From Anaerolineae bacterium (lineage in GTDB: Bacteria > Chloroflexota > Anaerolineae > Aggregatilineales > Phototrophicaceae): a stretch of DNA of 53,539 nt. The notes beneath the pieces are model-generated. The model saw only the letters and a list, made by a program, of their open reading frames with translations, did no database searches and was not told the origin of the DNA. The DNA is taken from assembly GCA_013360465.1 (NCBI GenBank), contig JABWBO010000035.1, positions 1 through 53,539 of the forward strand, written 5' to 3'. Shown here one piece after another: positions 8,236-15,450 of this stretch (position 1 is the first letter of the stretch; every line of letters begins with the position of its first letter). The translations under genes were made by a program, and so were the position numbers.

Positions 8236-10853
8236 GCTTCGCTCTCATCTTCTTCAAGAAAGTCAGGTTCGATGTACTGCTCCAAATTATCAGGATTCAC
8301 TTCGACATACTCAACTTCGTAGACGGAATCGGAAGGCGCGGGCGGGAAAACAATTCCCAATCCGACCAGATGGTCGGCGGCTTCAAGCGCGCGTTTGGTC
8401 TTGACTGAACTTTTCCCCGGCTGCGAGTCTTTGGAAATCAAATACAGAATGAGCATTCCGCGATTCTGTGTCTCGCCGTACTGCTGGCGCAGTTCGCGGA
8501 TTTCGTGTGCTTTCCTGCCTTTATACGCTGAACGGTCAGCGGGAAGGTCTGCGCCTGTATCGCCGTCGGACATCAATACACCAATGTTGGCATATTCGAC
8601 GGGGGTGGTGCGGCGGGTACGCACCAGCATCGGCACTTCAAGTCCGCCTAGATTCAGCGTCCCGTAGTTAGCTTTCTCTTTCGCGGTCACACCACGCAGC
8701 ACCACATTCCACTGGCGCAGCACACCATATTTGTTCTGCTGCCGGATGTATTCTTTCAGCGCCCGCGCTGAGACTTCCCGGCTCATTTCGTGAAACTGAT
8801 ACTGATCCAAGAAAGAAGTAATCATATCGACCGGGACGCCGTAAAGCACCTGATGCCCCGAACGATTCACGACTTGAAAGCCTAACTGCTGAATGCGGCT
8901 CACGAGATCGTTTGCTGCCTTCAAGTTTTTCCGCAGCCACTTGGCATCACGGTGGTTAAACAAGACGGTCTGAACATTGTTGTTGTCGTAGGCAATGCGC
9001 GTTTGAGCCGCGTGCTGCATCTTGGCACGCGCGGTGATGGCAAGTGCGGGATGGGTGCGAATGCGAACCCCAAACTGCTCAGGTGTCATGCCCATGTCAG
9101 CGTAGCGTTCAATATCTTGCCTGATTTCAGCCTCTACGGTGGCAAGATCATAGAAAAAGTCGCGCAGTTCTTCTGTCATCCAGATACGGGGGAGATCGGC
9201 GTAATTGGGACGATAGCCGAACCATCTGCCCATTTGCAGCAGAGTATCATAGGCGTTGGCAGCGCGCACAAAGAAGCTGACGAGCAGCCCCTCAAGAGTC
9301 AGCCCGCGCGACAGCGTGTTGCCGCCAATGGCAATTTGCAGCCGCGTGCCGTTCTCATAATTCAGCCGATTGTCGCTGCGGTAGTTATCGACCACCACAT
9401 GGGTCTGAGCGATAACCGTTGATAAATGCACCAGCAGTGCATCGAAAGTGACCACCTGCTCGGTGAACTGCTCACGCGGTAGGCGCTGCTGTTCATCGTC
9501 CCACTGCTCACGCCACTGCTGAAGCAGATGATCACGCTCGCGTCCGCCCAGCATGTCCAAAACTTCTGCTCGATAGGAGTCAATCAGCTGGCGGGTCATG
9601 TTGTGAATGTCAATATACTGGGTCGTATGAATCAGCATGGTCGAATGTTCGCCCTGCTGACCGCGCACCCAACGTGCTGCTGCCGCCATCCAGAAGTAAT
9701 TTACAGCGCTTTTCAGACTGGGAGACAGTGCAGGCAGGAAGTCGTGACGGTTTCTTGAGTCCGGCTGAAGCAGTGAAAGCTCTGTCTCAGGCACCAACCG
9801 CACCATATCCAAACCTTCGAATTCCTCATCGGTCTCGTCTTGGAGCAGACGCTCACGTCCAAAAATACGCTCCGTCCCAAAGTGACCATCGGGCTTTGGC
9901 AGTGCCACAATGAAGTTACGCGGATAAAGATCAACTTTTGAACGGGGATCAACGAGGACGCTGGCGAACGGTGTCGCTGTATAGCCGATGTAAGCCGCTT
10001 TGGGCAGCATGGTGAGCAGCTCGATTAGCCGCTGATTGATCGCAGTCCGTCGGTAGGTGTCGGGATTTCCCTGCGCTTGATTCGAGGCGGTATTGATGCT
10101 GGCTTCGTCTGCTTCGTCATCAATGATCAAGATCGGACAGCGGTCCAGAATATCGGGCGAAGCGTTTGAGAGCCAGTTGATGAGTCGGCGCAGCACTGTC
10201 CCGTTCTTCTTGACGACCGTCAGCACATGGCTGTCTTTATCCGGATTCAAGAAGTAGTTCGGATTATCCGTCAGGTTGAAATCACTGGTGCGGGTCGGCG
10301 TGTACCACAGGACATCGTTCAGCTCGACCAATTCTCGATCCAGCCGCCGCTGTGTTTGTGCCCGAAGCGATACTTTCGTCCCCGACAGTACAATAAACAC
10401 GCGATAGCCCACATCAGCGGCTTTGGCGATCACCGAAGTAAAATTCGCCGTCTTGCCGCTCTGTACATACCCAACCACGAGTCCGCGTGTTTGGAATCGG
10501 CTGGCGACCGGGTGTTCAAGCCACGCGACGATCTTGTCTGATGCGTCGTTGATCGAATCGACAGCGGGCTGTGTCCAGTTCTTGTTGTGGAGGAGATGCT
10601 GCTTGAGTGCTGGCCAGAACCGAGCGTTGGGGATTTTGTCGCCCCCAACATACCAACCCGTCTGCTCGCCGCCTTCCGGCGACAGCAGCGGCGGCGGAGT
10701 CATGCGCCGGACACGTCCGGCGCGCCTGCGAAATTCGGCAAACGCCTCATCCAACTTGTCTTTGTCTACGAACTGTAGAAGCTGCTGATACTGCTCTTCG
10801 GGCGGCAGACGCGAATTGATAAACTGCTGCGCAAGGGGTTCAATGTTTGACAT
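8232..10853 (-). CDS. Z1-domain SF2 ATPase of the R-M operon
   Basis: This is an 873-residue superfamily II helicase-like ATPase. It has Walker A GYVQSGKT (128-135), a Walker B/DEAD box IIDDEADEAS (243-252), motif III YTATP (291-295), and the C-terminal Z1 signature GGNTLSRGLTLEGL followed by QMGRWFGYR (about 520-565). Z1 proteins of this type act as nucleotide-dependent motors in restriction enzymes such as the N proteins of CglI and NgoAVII. It is the first gene of the operon. The start has only a weak ribosome site; the closest purine run is AGGCTCTTGA. Expected role: ATP-driven translocation or communication that licenses the nuclease. Confidence 0.93.
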   Translation of the reverse strand: MSNIEPLAQQFINSRLPPEEQYQQLLQFVDKDKLDEAFAEFRRRAGRVRRMTPPPLLSPEGGEQTGWYVGGDKIPNARFWPALKQHLLHNKNWTQPAVDSINDASDKIVAWLEHPVASRFQTRGLVVGYVQSGKTANFTSVIAKAADVGYRVFIVLSGTKVSLRAQTQRRLDRELVELNDVLWYTPTRTSDFNLTDNPNYFLNPDKDSHVLTVVKKNGTVLRRLINWLSNASPDILDRCPILIIDDEADEASINTASNQAQGNPDTYRRTAINQRLIELLTMLPKAAYIGYTATPFASVLVDPRSKVDLYPRNFIVALPKPDGHFGTERIFGRERLLQDETDEEFEGLDMVRLVPETELSLLQPDSRNRHDFLPALSPSLKSAVNYFWMAAAARWVRGQQGEHSTMLIHTTQYIDIHNMTRQLIDSYRAEVLDMLGGRERDHLLQQWREQWDDEQQRLPREQFTEQVVTFDALLVHLSTVIAQTHVVVDNYRSDNRLNYENGTRLQIAIGGNTLSRGLTLEGLLVSFFVRAANAYDTLLQMGRWFGYRPNYADLPRIWMTEELRDFFYDLATVEAEIRQDIERYADMGMTPEQFGVRIRTHPALAITARAKMQHAAQTRIAYDNNNVQTVLFNHRDAKWLRKNLKAANDLVSRIQQLGFQVVNRSGHQVLYGVPVDMITSFLDQYQFHEMSREVSARALKEYIRQQNKYGVLRQWNVVLRGVTAKEKANYGTLNLGGLEVPMLVRTRRTTPVEYANIGVLMSDGDTGADLPADRSAYKGRKAHEIRELRQQYGETQNRGMLILYLISKDSQPGKSSVKTKRALEAADHLVGLGIVFPPAPSDSVYEVEYVEVNPDNLEQYIEPDFLEEDESEA

Positions 10854-10900
10854 TCAAGAGCCTAAGATTACCCTCAGTTCAGATAGAAATGTTAACGAGA

Positions 10901-10906
10901 ATTATA
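10901..10906 (-). promoter_or_regulatory. Candidate -10 box of the R-M operon
   Basis: On the minus strand the sequence reads TATAAT 48 bp upstream of the Z1 start codon, preceded by an alternative TATTAT three bases earlier. A weak -35 (TTTACC) lies 18 bases before TATTAT. The 202-bp gap up to the sigma-like gene holds this and the terminator at 11001-11039. Promoter activity is inferred. Confidence 0.45.
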
Positions 10907-11000
10907 ATACACAAACCGCCCTGCATGGGTAAACGTTCTGCTTCAAGAGTATCAAGTTCAGCATGAAATACAAACCACATATTGAACACATGCTTGGATT

Positions 11001-11039
11001 TGCAAAATTAAAACGCGGCTGGAGTTTACGTCCCCAGCC
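11001..11039 (-). terminator. Rho-independent terminator after the sigma-like gene
   Basis: On the minus strand GGCTGG is followed by an 11-base loop, CCAGCC (11017-11039 in forward coordinates), and then a T-rich stretch GTTTTAATTTTG. It lies 16 bp beyond the stop at 11055, which supports the reading that transcription is meant to run through the tail at 11055-11288. Confidence 0.65.
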
Positions 11040-11054
11040 AAGACGATTTCACGC

Positions 11055-11288
11055 TCACGCAGCATAAGCATCCCTGAGCAACCGCGCCGCCCGCTTCATA
11101 TATTTCGGGAACGATGCCGGACTATAACCGTTTTCAACCGCCGCCTGGCGGTACGTCTTCCCTTCCAACTGTGCACGCAGCGCAACCGAAACGCATTTTG
11201 TGTGGCGATACTGCTCCAGCAGCGCCGCGGCAGGAGCCGTATTCCCATGCTTGTACTGCTCGCGCCAGTGGTACGGCGAGGTGAAGCG
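11055..11288 (-). pseudogene. C-terminal HTH tail of the sigma-like gene, cut off by in-frame TGA
   Basis: Directly after the TGA at 11289-11291 the same frame stays open for 77 codons to a TGA at 11055. It encodes a plausible protein end: SPYHWREQYKHG, then a helix-turn-helix-like block LEGKTYRQAAVENGY followed by SFPKYMKRAARLL. There is no start codon with a ribosome site at its beginning, so it looks like the severed 3' end of one gene rather than a second gene. A single CGA to TGA change at a CpG would explain it; readthrough is the alternative. Confidence 0.55.
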
Positions 11289-11987
11289 TCAGTGATTGGG
11301 ATGCTCGACCGGCTGCTCGAACAACCCCGGTGGCGGGTACGTGTGCCCTTCGAGGAACACCTCTGCGAATTCATATTGGAGTTCCTGCTGGACGTACAAC
11401 CCATAGCGCTGATACCAACGCCACACGTCGGTCGTGACAATATTCGCGGCGGCTTCTTTGCCGACTTGGGTCGTATGGTAGTACAGCGCGACCAAGTGCT
11501 TCGTTGACGACAGGTACTTGTTCGCCAGCTTGTGCATGATCCGCTCGATGTCGATCCGCATGTCGATTTCCGTCGCCCAGCCTGCCCAGCGTTCGCCCTG
11601 CTGGTGCTGCAAACCGTCGATCACGTTCTCGTCGGCGGTATCACGACGGTCACTCTTGATCAGCGCGTCGAGGCTGTCGTACTGGTTCGCTTGGTAGCGG
11701 ATCGTCGAAATCTTGCAGCGTGCCAAAATGAAGAACACGGTCTGCTTGCGTGTTTTCTCTGCGAGGAAATCATGCTGCTCAACGAGCGTTTCCCACAGCG
11801 TCATGAACCCGAACTGCAAGCAGTCGGGTAGTTCGTCCTCGAACACACCGAAGTTCTTCATCACGTTCGAGGCGTAATGGGCGAGATCGTCGTAGATTTG
11901 CTGAAACGTCAGATCGCCTGCCCAACCAGTCGGGTACACGGCAGCACGGGGATACGGGCGAATATTGCTGCGAAACTCAGAAGTCAT
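11289..11987 (-). CDS. Sigma-70-like (ECF type) protein, shortened by in-frame TGA
   Basis: The 232-residue product has a region-2-like segment DELPDCLQFGFMTLWETLVE (about 50-69) followed by basic and aromatic residues, and a region-4-like helical segment with LVALYYHTTQVGKEAAANIV (about 165-185). I start at the ATG at 11987, because GGGAG lies eight bases upstream; the GTG at 11996 would leave no spacing. A second helix-turn-helix follows in frame after the stop (see 11055-11288), so the intact protein was probably about 310 residues. Possible roles are an ECF sigma factor or a sigma-like regulator of the element. Which promoters it reads is unknown. Confidence 0.55.
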   Translation of the reverse strand: MTSEFRSNIRPYPRAAVYPTGWAGDLTFQQIYDDLAHYASNVMKNFGVFEDELPDCLQFGFMTLWETLVEQHDFLAEKTRKQTVFFILARCKISTIRYQANQYDSLDALIKSDRRDTADENVIDGLQHQQGERWAGWATEIDMRIDIERIMHKLANKYLSSTKHLVALYYHTTQVGKEAAANIVTTDVWRWYQRYGLYVQQELQYEFAEVFLEGHTYPPPGLFEQPVEHPNH

Positions 11988-12507
11988 GGTGAACACTCCC
12001 TCTCAAACTGGAATCTGCCAGCGCAGGTGAGCGCAACCGCTCACACACGCGGGAACAGCGCAGGGAAGGAGACTGTCAAACGAAAAAGTCGACCCGGTGA
12101 AGGCGGCGCTTTGTCGATTGCGGTTGTAGGCGAGGCTTTTTAGGCAGGTAGTTCGGTGGTCACGTCCCGCAGGGATGGGGGCAGCGTACTACCTGCCGGT
12201 GTTTGAGAGGAAGGAGTCACGCGCTGTAGAGTCGCCGCGTCGGCGGTTGTGCGAGGAATGGAAGTTTGTTGCTTCTGCCGACACTTCCGCATTTCCAACA
12301 AAGGTTGAGCGACCGTTTACCCCGAAATCGAAATAATGCAGTACAAACAGATCGAGCAAGATTACCCTCGCGATCCTTGAGTTCTTCAGCAGATCGATCT
12401 GTGCAGCGAATTTCGAACGAAGCCGTGTTTGCAGCAAACTACTAAGTTGGGAAACTCTGGCACATATACTGTGCCGGATCATAGTAGTTCTGTTCATGCA
12501 TATCGGA
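11988..12507. other. 520-bp non-coding leader with strong hairpins
   Basis: I see no convincing gene here. Three perfect inverted repeats are present. GTGAGCG/CGCTCAC with a four-base loop lies at 12027-12044. GGCAGGTAGT/ACTACCTGCC spans 12143-12197 and encloses a small TCCC-GCA-GGGA stem. GGCACA-TATAC-TGTGCC lies at 12459-12475. The first two sit in what would be the 5' leader of the sigma-like gene on the minus strand. The third lies just past the 96-residue gene and could be an operator. No tRNA or known riboswitch core is evident. Confidence 0.5.
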
Positions 12508-12798
12508 TTACACCGGCGGTTCGTTGTTCTGAGCGCGCGTTTGGTTCAACTTGTCGCGTATTGCCATTGCTTCTGTGTACTCATCCGTAGGCTTTGTGGG
12601 AAATGCAGAACTGCCATCAGTTACAGTCTTGTCGTAGGACGTACTCGTTCGCGTACTCGTTTGGTCGCGAAAGAACAACTGGTAAGCAAGGTAAGTGAAA
12701 ACCAATAGAATGGGCAGGTCGAAAGGGGGACTGGCTGAGATGATCAAGCGCGAGGCGATATATCCGACGATGATTGCCCCGAAGATACGTCCTGTCAT
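12508..12798 (-). CDS. Small membrane protein with duplicated C-terminal tail
   Basis: This is a 96-residue protein with two predicted membrane segments in the first half (IFGAIIVGYIASRLIISA and LPILLVFTYLAYQLFF), a Ser/Thr-rich stretch, and a hydrophilic tail starting DEYTEAMAIRDK and ending QNNEPPV. Its last 25 residues are identical to those of the membrane protein at 14880-15353. The DNA encoding the tail matches with about four differences in 85 bp. Upstream AGGAGCAATAA provides a ribosome site. Function unknown; the tail would face one side of the membrane and could be a docking peptide. Confidence 0.6.
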   Translation of the reverse strand: MTGRIFGAIIVGYIASRLIISASPPFDLPILLVFTYLAYQLFFRDQTSTRTSTSYDKTVTDGSSAFPTKPTDEYTEAMAIRDKLNQTRAQNNEPPV

Positions 12799-12889
12799 GA
12801 TTTATTGCTCCTATGACTTACTTGCGAGTTGGGCTGTTCGATCAAAGTCTAGGGTGTATCTGCTAACGCAAGTTTCCTCACCCCTCAAT

Positions 12890-12915
12890 CCCCTCAGCCA
12901 TGCAATGGAGAGGGG
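12890..12915. terminator. Hairpin downstream of the 481-aa gene
   Basis: CCCCTC (12890-12895) and GAGGGG (12910-12915) flank a CAT-GCA-ATG stem. The hairpin lies within the 185-bp gap between two minus-strand genes. C-rich and G-rich runs extend on both sides, as in dispersed intergenic repeats of large Chloroflexota genomes. It has no clear T tract. Confidence 0.35.
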
Positions 12916-12983
12916 AATCTGAGCGTCGCAAAGCGAAGCGATGCAGGGGGGAGGACGGCAGAAGGCGAGATTGCAGACACAAC

Positions 12984-14429
12984 CTAGTTACCCGTCTCAA
13001 ATACGGAAGGCTGTACGCGAATTACTTGGTTTCCATATGCGACAACCAAATCACCATTTGGAAGCGCTGCCAGATCACTAACCCTTGTGGTCTCAGTTGC
13101 GTCAGATAGGGTATAGTTGCTGATCAATGTGCCGGTGTTGTCATATTGATAGATGGTTGGCCCCATACCATACACACCCGCAACATAGAAGAAATCCTCA
13201 CTTACGGCCGTCGCTGTCGCATAAGTTAGGTCTTGGGAGAGTGTGATTGCGAACTCCAGCGGATTTCCTTCAAGATCAGTGCTTGTGATGCGTGGCGATT
13301 CGCCCCGAACGTAGAAGTAAAGCCGACCATCGGGTGATGCCGCCAGCAAATCGCCGCTGTAATAGAATGTGTTTACATAAGCGCCATCAGCGCCCCAAAT
13401 ACTCACCTCATCATCGAAATCGACATAGGCGTTATTCTCAGCATCGACGGCGATAAATATGCGTGCTTCCCCAGCATAGCCATCTACAATTCGTAAGCTC
13501 GACAACAAACTGCCGTCGTAAGCAAAATGCGCAAGGTCACTGCCTTCGAAATCAATCGTCACATGCCAGAATGAGCCGTCGTTAGCCAGCGCGAGATTGG
13601 AACCGGATTCAAAATCGGTCTCTTCGAGGTAAAAGGTACGTTGAATAACGCCATTGGCATCCAATTCAAGAAGGCCAAAGAATCCGCTGCCACCGTCGAG
13701 TTCTTCCGGGATTTCAACATAAGCATCGACGGGAACGGTCAAGAATATTGTGCCACTCGAATTGACCGCCATCTTATCGTAGTAGGATCCCGTCTCGTCC
13801 AGATTCAGCGCCCATACAATGCCATCACTGCCAACTGATGGCACGGGAATCTGATCGGCGAGAATGTCCAAGACAATGCCTGTCGGCGGCGGCGGCGGGC
13901 TGTACACGGCACTGGCAAAGATCGCCAAGAACGTCGTTTGAAATGCGCTGAGGCTATCTGGATGCGCAAGCCCGAGGAATAGCCCGACGTGGTCAGCGTC
14001 GATTAGACGTACAGCGATGAAACGGCGGCTACCTTGTAACTCGACTTCAGTAAAGGTAAGTTCAACTCCGTGAACCTCCGTTTGCTGTAGGTTGCTTGAC
14101 GCCGCGTCGACTCCTACTACGCTCAAAACGCCTGCTGGATCAGCGGTATTCGGAAGCCCCAATGCGGCAAAAGAGCCGATAAAGATCACGAATCCTACCT
14201 CATCTGGTGATGAGACAACGGCGTCACCTTGGAACGACTCGACCAGTGCGAGGGAGTTGCCGCCTATGATTGTCCCGTTTTCTTCGACGACAATCCATCC
14301 GTCCGGGTAGTTGAACGAGAGAGAACCATCTTCGCTCGTGAATGTTTCAACAAGCGCTTCCTGAGCAACCGTGATTTGCACGGTGAAGCCGATTAACAAC
14401 AAGGAAAATACCCACACGATACGGTTCAT
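12984..14429 (-). CDS. Exported beta-propeller-like protein, 481 aa
   Basis: The N-terminus is a typical Sec signal peptide (hydrophobic FSLLLIGFTVQITVA, cleavage near AQEA). Residues about 28-175 resemble a PsbP/DUF1795-like fold (DGSLSFNYPDGWIV). The rest is a repeat series in NHL/propeller style, with recurring phrases of the type DANGVIQRTFYL, DNTGTLISNYTL and LPNGDLVVAYGNQVI. There is no membrane anchor or catalytic motif, so it is predicted to be extracellular. It shares style and orientation with the 1974-residue gene upstream and may bind ligands or surface polymers. The role is not inferable. Confidence 0.7.
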   Translation of the reverse strand: MNRIVWVFSLLLIGFTVQITVAQEALVETFTSEDGSLSFNYPDGWIVVEENGTIIGGNSLALVESFQGDAVVSSPDEVGFVIFIGSFAALGLPNTADPAGVLSVVGVDAASSNLQQTEVHGVELTFTEVELQGSRRFIAVRLIDADHVGLFLGLAHPDSLSAFQTTFLAIFASAVYSPPPPPTGIVLDILADQIPVPSVGSDGIVWALNLDETGSYYDKMAVNSSGTIFLTVPVDAYVEIPEELDGGSGFFGLLELDANGVIQRTFYLEETDFESGSNLALANDGSFWHVTIDFEGSDLAHFAYDGSLLSSLRIVDGYAGEARIFIAVDAENNAYVDFDDEVSIWGADGAYVNTFYYSGDLLAASPDGRLYFYVRGESPRITSTDLEGNPLEFAITLSQDLTYATATAVSEDFFYVAGVYGMGPTIYQYDNTGTLISNYTLSDATETTRVSDLAALPNGDLVVAYGNQVIRVQPSVFETGN

Positions 14430-14470
14430 ACCCTCTCCCTTTGACTTTTGAACAGCCTTCTACGGTTGTG

Positions 14471-14794
14471 CTATCTGCCATACTTAGAGACATAGGCGCG
14501 TGCCTGAGCCGTAAGCTCGTCTTCACGCGCGGAAACTTGCAGAAACTGTTTGTAGTCCGCGACCGCTGCCCGCCGATTACCCTGCTGATCGTAGACCATC
14601 GCACGCCCGAAATACGCACCGCTTTCTTTCGAGTCAACCCGCAGCGCTTGATCGAAATCTGCCATCGCCTGTCGCTGGTCGCCTAACTTGTTAAACACGA
14701 GCCCCCGCTGCACGTAAGCCTCGCCGGAGTTCGGTTTGAGCCGCAGCGCCGCGGTGAAATCCGCCATTGTCCCGGTATTATCGCCAGTGACCAT
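14471..14794 (-). pseudogene. TPR protein remnant, 5'-truncated
   Basis: The 107 residues form about three tetratricopeptide repeats: ADFTAALRLKPNSGEAYVQR, AMADFDQALRVDSKESGAYF and AVADYKQFLQVSA. The frame begins in the middle of the first repeat. A stop lies seven codons upstream of the first ATG and a GGGCGACC-type hairpin abuts the coding part, so the original N-terminus has been replaced. No ribosome site precedes the ATG. It lies 41 bp upstream of the 481-residue gene. Confidence 0.5.
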
Positions 14795-14796
14795 CC

Positions 14797-14822
14797 GGGC
14801 AACCGGGCGGGTCGCCCCTACG
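14797..14822. repeat. GGGCGACC-type intergenic hairpin
   Basis: On the minus strand GTAGGGGCGACC is followed by CGCC and GGTTGCCC, an eight-base stem with one mismatch. The GTAGGGGCGACCCGCC wording resembles dispersed palindromic repeats found in Chloroflexota intergenic regions. It sits exactly at the broken 5' end of the TPR remnant. Confidence 0.4.
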
Positions 14823-14879
14823 GGAAGCCGCGTGAGCCTCTCAGAACCGCAACACGGACGGTTGAATAAAGGCGAAAAA

Positions 14880-15353
14880 TCACACCGGCGGCTCGTTGTT
14901 CTGAGCGCGCGTTTGATTCAACTTGTCGCGTATTGCCATTGCTTCTGTGTACTCATCAGCAGGCTTTCCATTTCCAGAGGAACTCTTGCCGAAGATCCAG
15001 ACCAAAACAACAAACCCGACAAAGGGGAAAAGTACTGGCAGAACGCTAAAAAATACCACTGCAAGGACTATAAGCACTACCGTCACGGCTGTCCGTTGTG
15101 CCACAGTCTTGAATTGCCTACGAGCTAATGGAAGTACAATGGCAGTCATCAACAAATAGATGATCGGAAAGACAATCACCGCCAAAGCGGCAATTATTAC
15201 CTGTGCACCGCCATTCGAAGACAATCGACTGATGATAACTGCGCACCCGATGAGTCCAACAAGATAAAGTCCTAAGAACTGATTAAACCACTGCTTTAGC
15301 CCACCTTTCTTAGGTGGTTTGCGACCGATTTCCGATTGATTAGCGGTTGACAT
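14880..15353 (-). CDS. Multi-pass membrane protein sharing a tail with the 12508 gene
   Basis: I chose the ATG at 15353 because AAGGGCT precedes it. The 157-residue product has a basic N-terminus (RKPPKKGGLK) and about four hydrophobic segments (LGLYLVGLIGCAVII, VIIAALAVIVFPIIYLLMTAIV, TAVTVVLIVLAVVFF, LFPFVGFVVLVWIFG). It ends in the same 25-residue tail as the small membrane protein at 12508. It may be DUF-type; I do not recognise it. The duplication brackets the 481-residue and TPR genes. Confidence 0.65.
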   Translation of the reverse strand: MSTANQSEIGRKPPKKGGLKQWFNQFLGLYLVGLIGCAVIISRLSSNGGAQVIIAALAVIVFPIIYLLMTAIVLPLARRQFKTVAQRTAVTVVLIVLAVVFFSVLPVLFPFVGFVVLVWIFGKSSSGNGKPADEYTEAMAIRDKLNQTRAQNNEPPV

Positions 15354-15450
15354 AGCCCTTATCCCCAATGTTATTCTTGCCACGGACATCAATACAAACT
15401 GAATTCGATAACTCCAATGTGACTGCGCTGATCAATTCAGCGCAATCCGC

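Noticed and set aside
11096-11440. Minus-strand frame of 114 residues over the end of the sigma-like gene
   Set aside because: It is Arg/Ser-rich with low complexity and lies in a shifted frame over sequence that encodes the convincing HTH tail.
12143-12197. Hairpin considered as a tRNA
   Set aside because: It has a long terminal stem and one inner stem but no anticodon or T-arm pattern, and it is only 55 nt.
12189-12497. Minus-strand frame of 102 residues before the 96-aa gene
   Set aside because: No ribosome site, no recognisable fold, and it overlaps palindromes; treated as non-coding.
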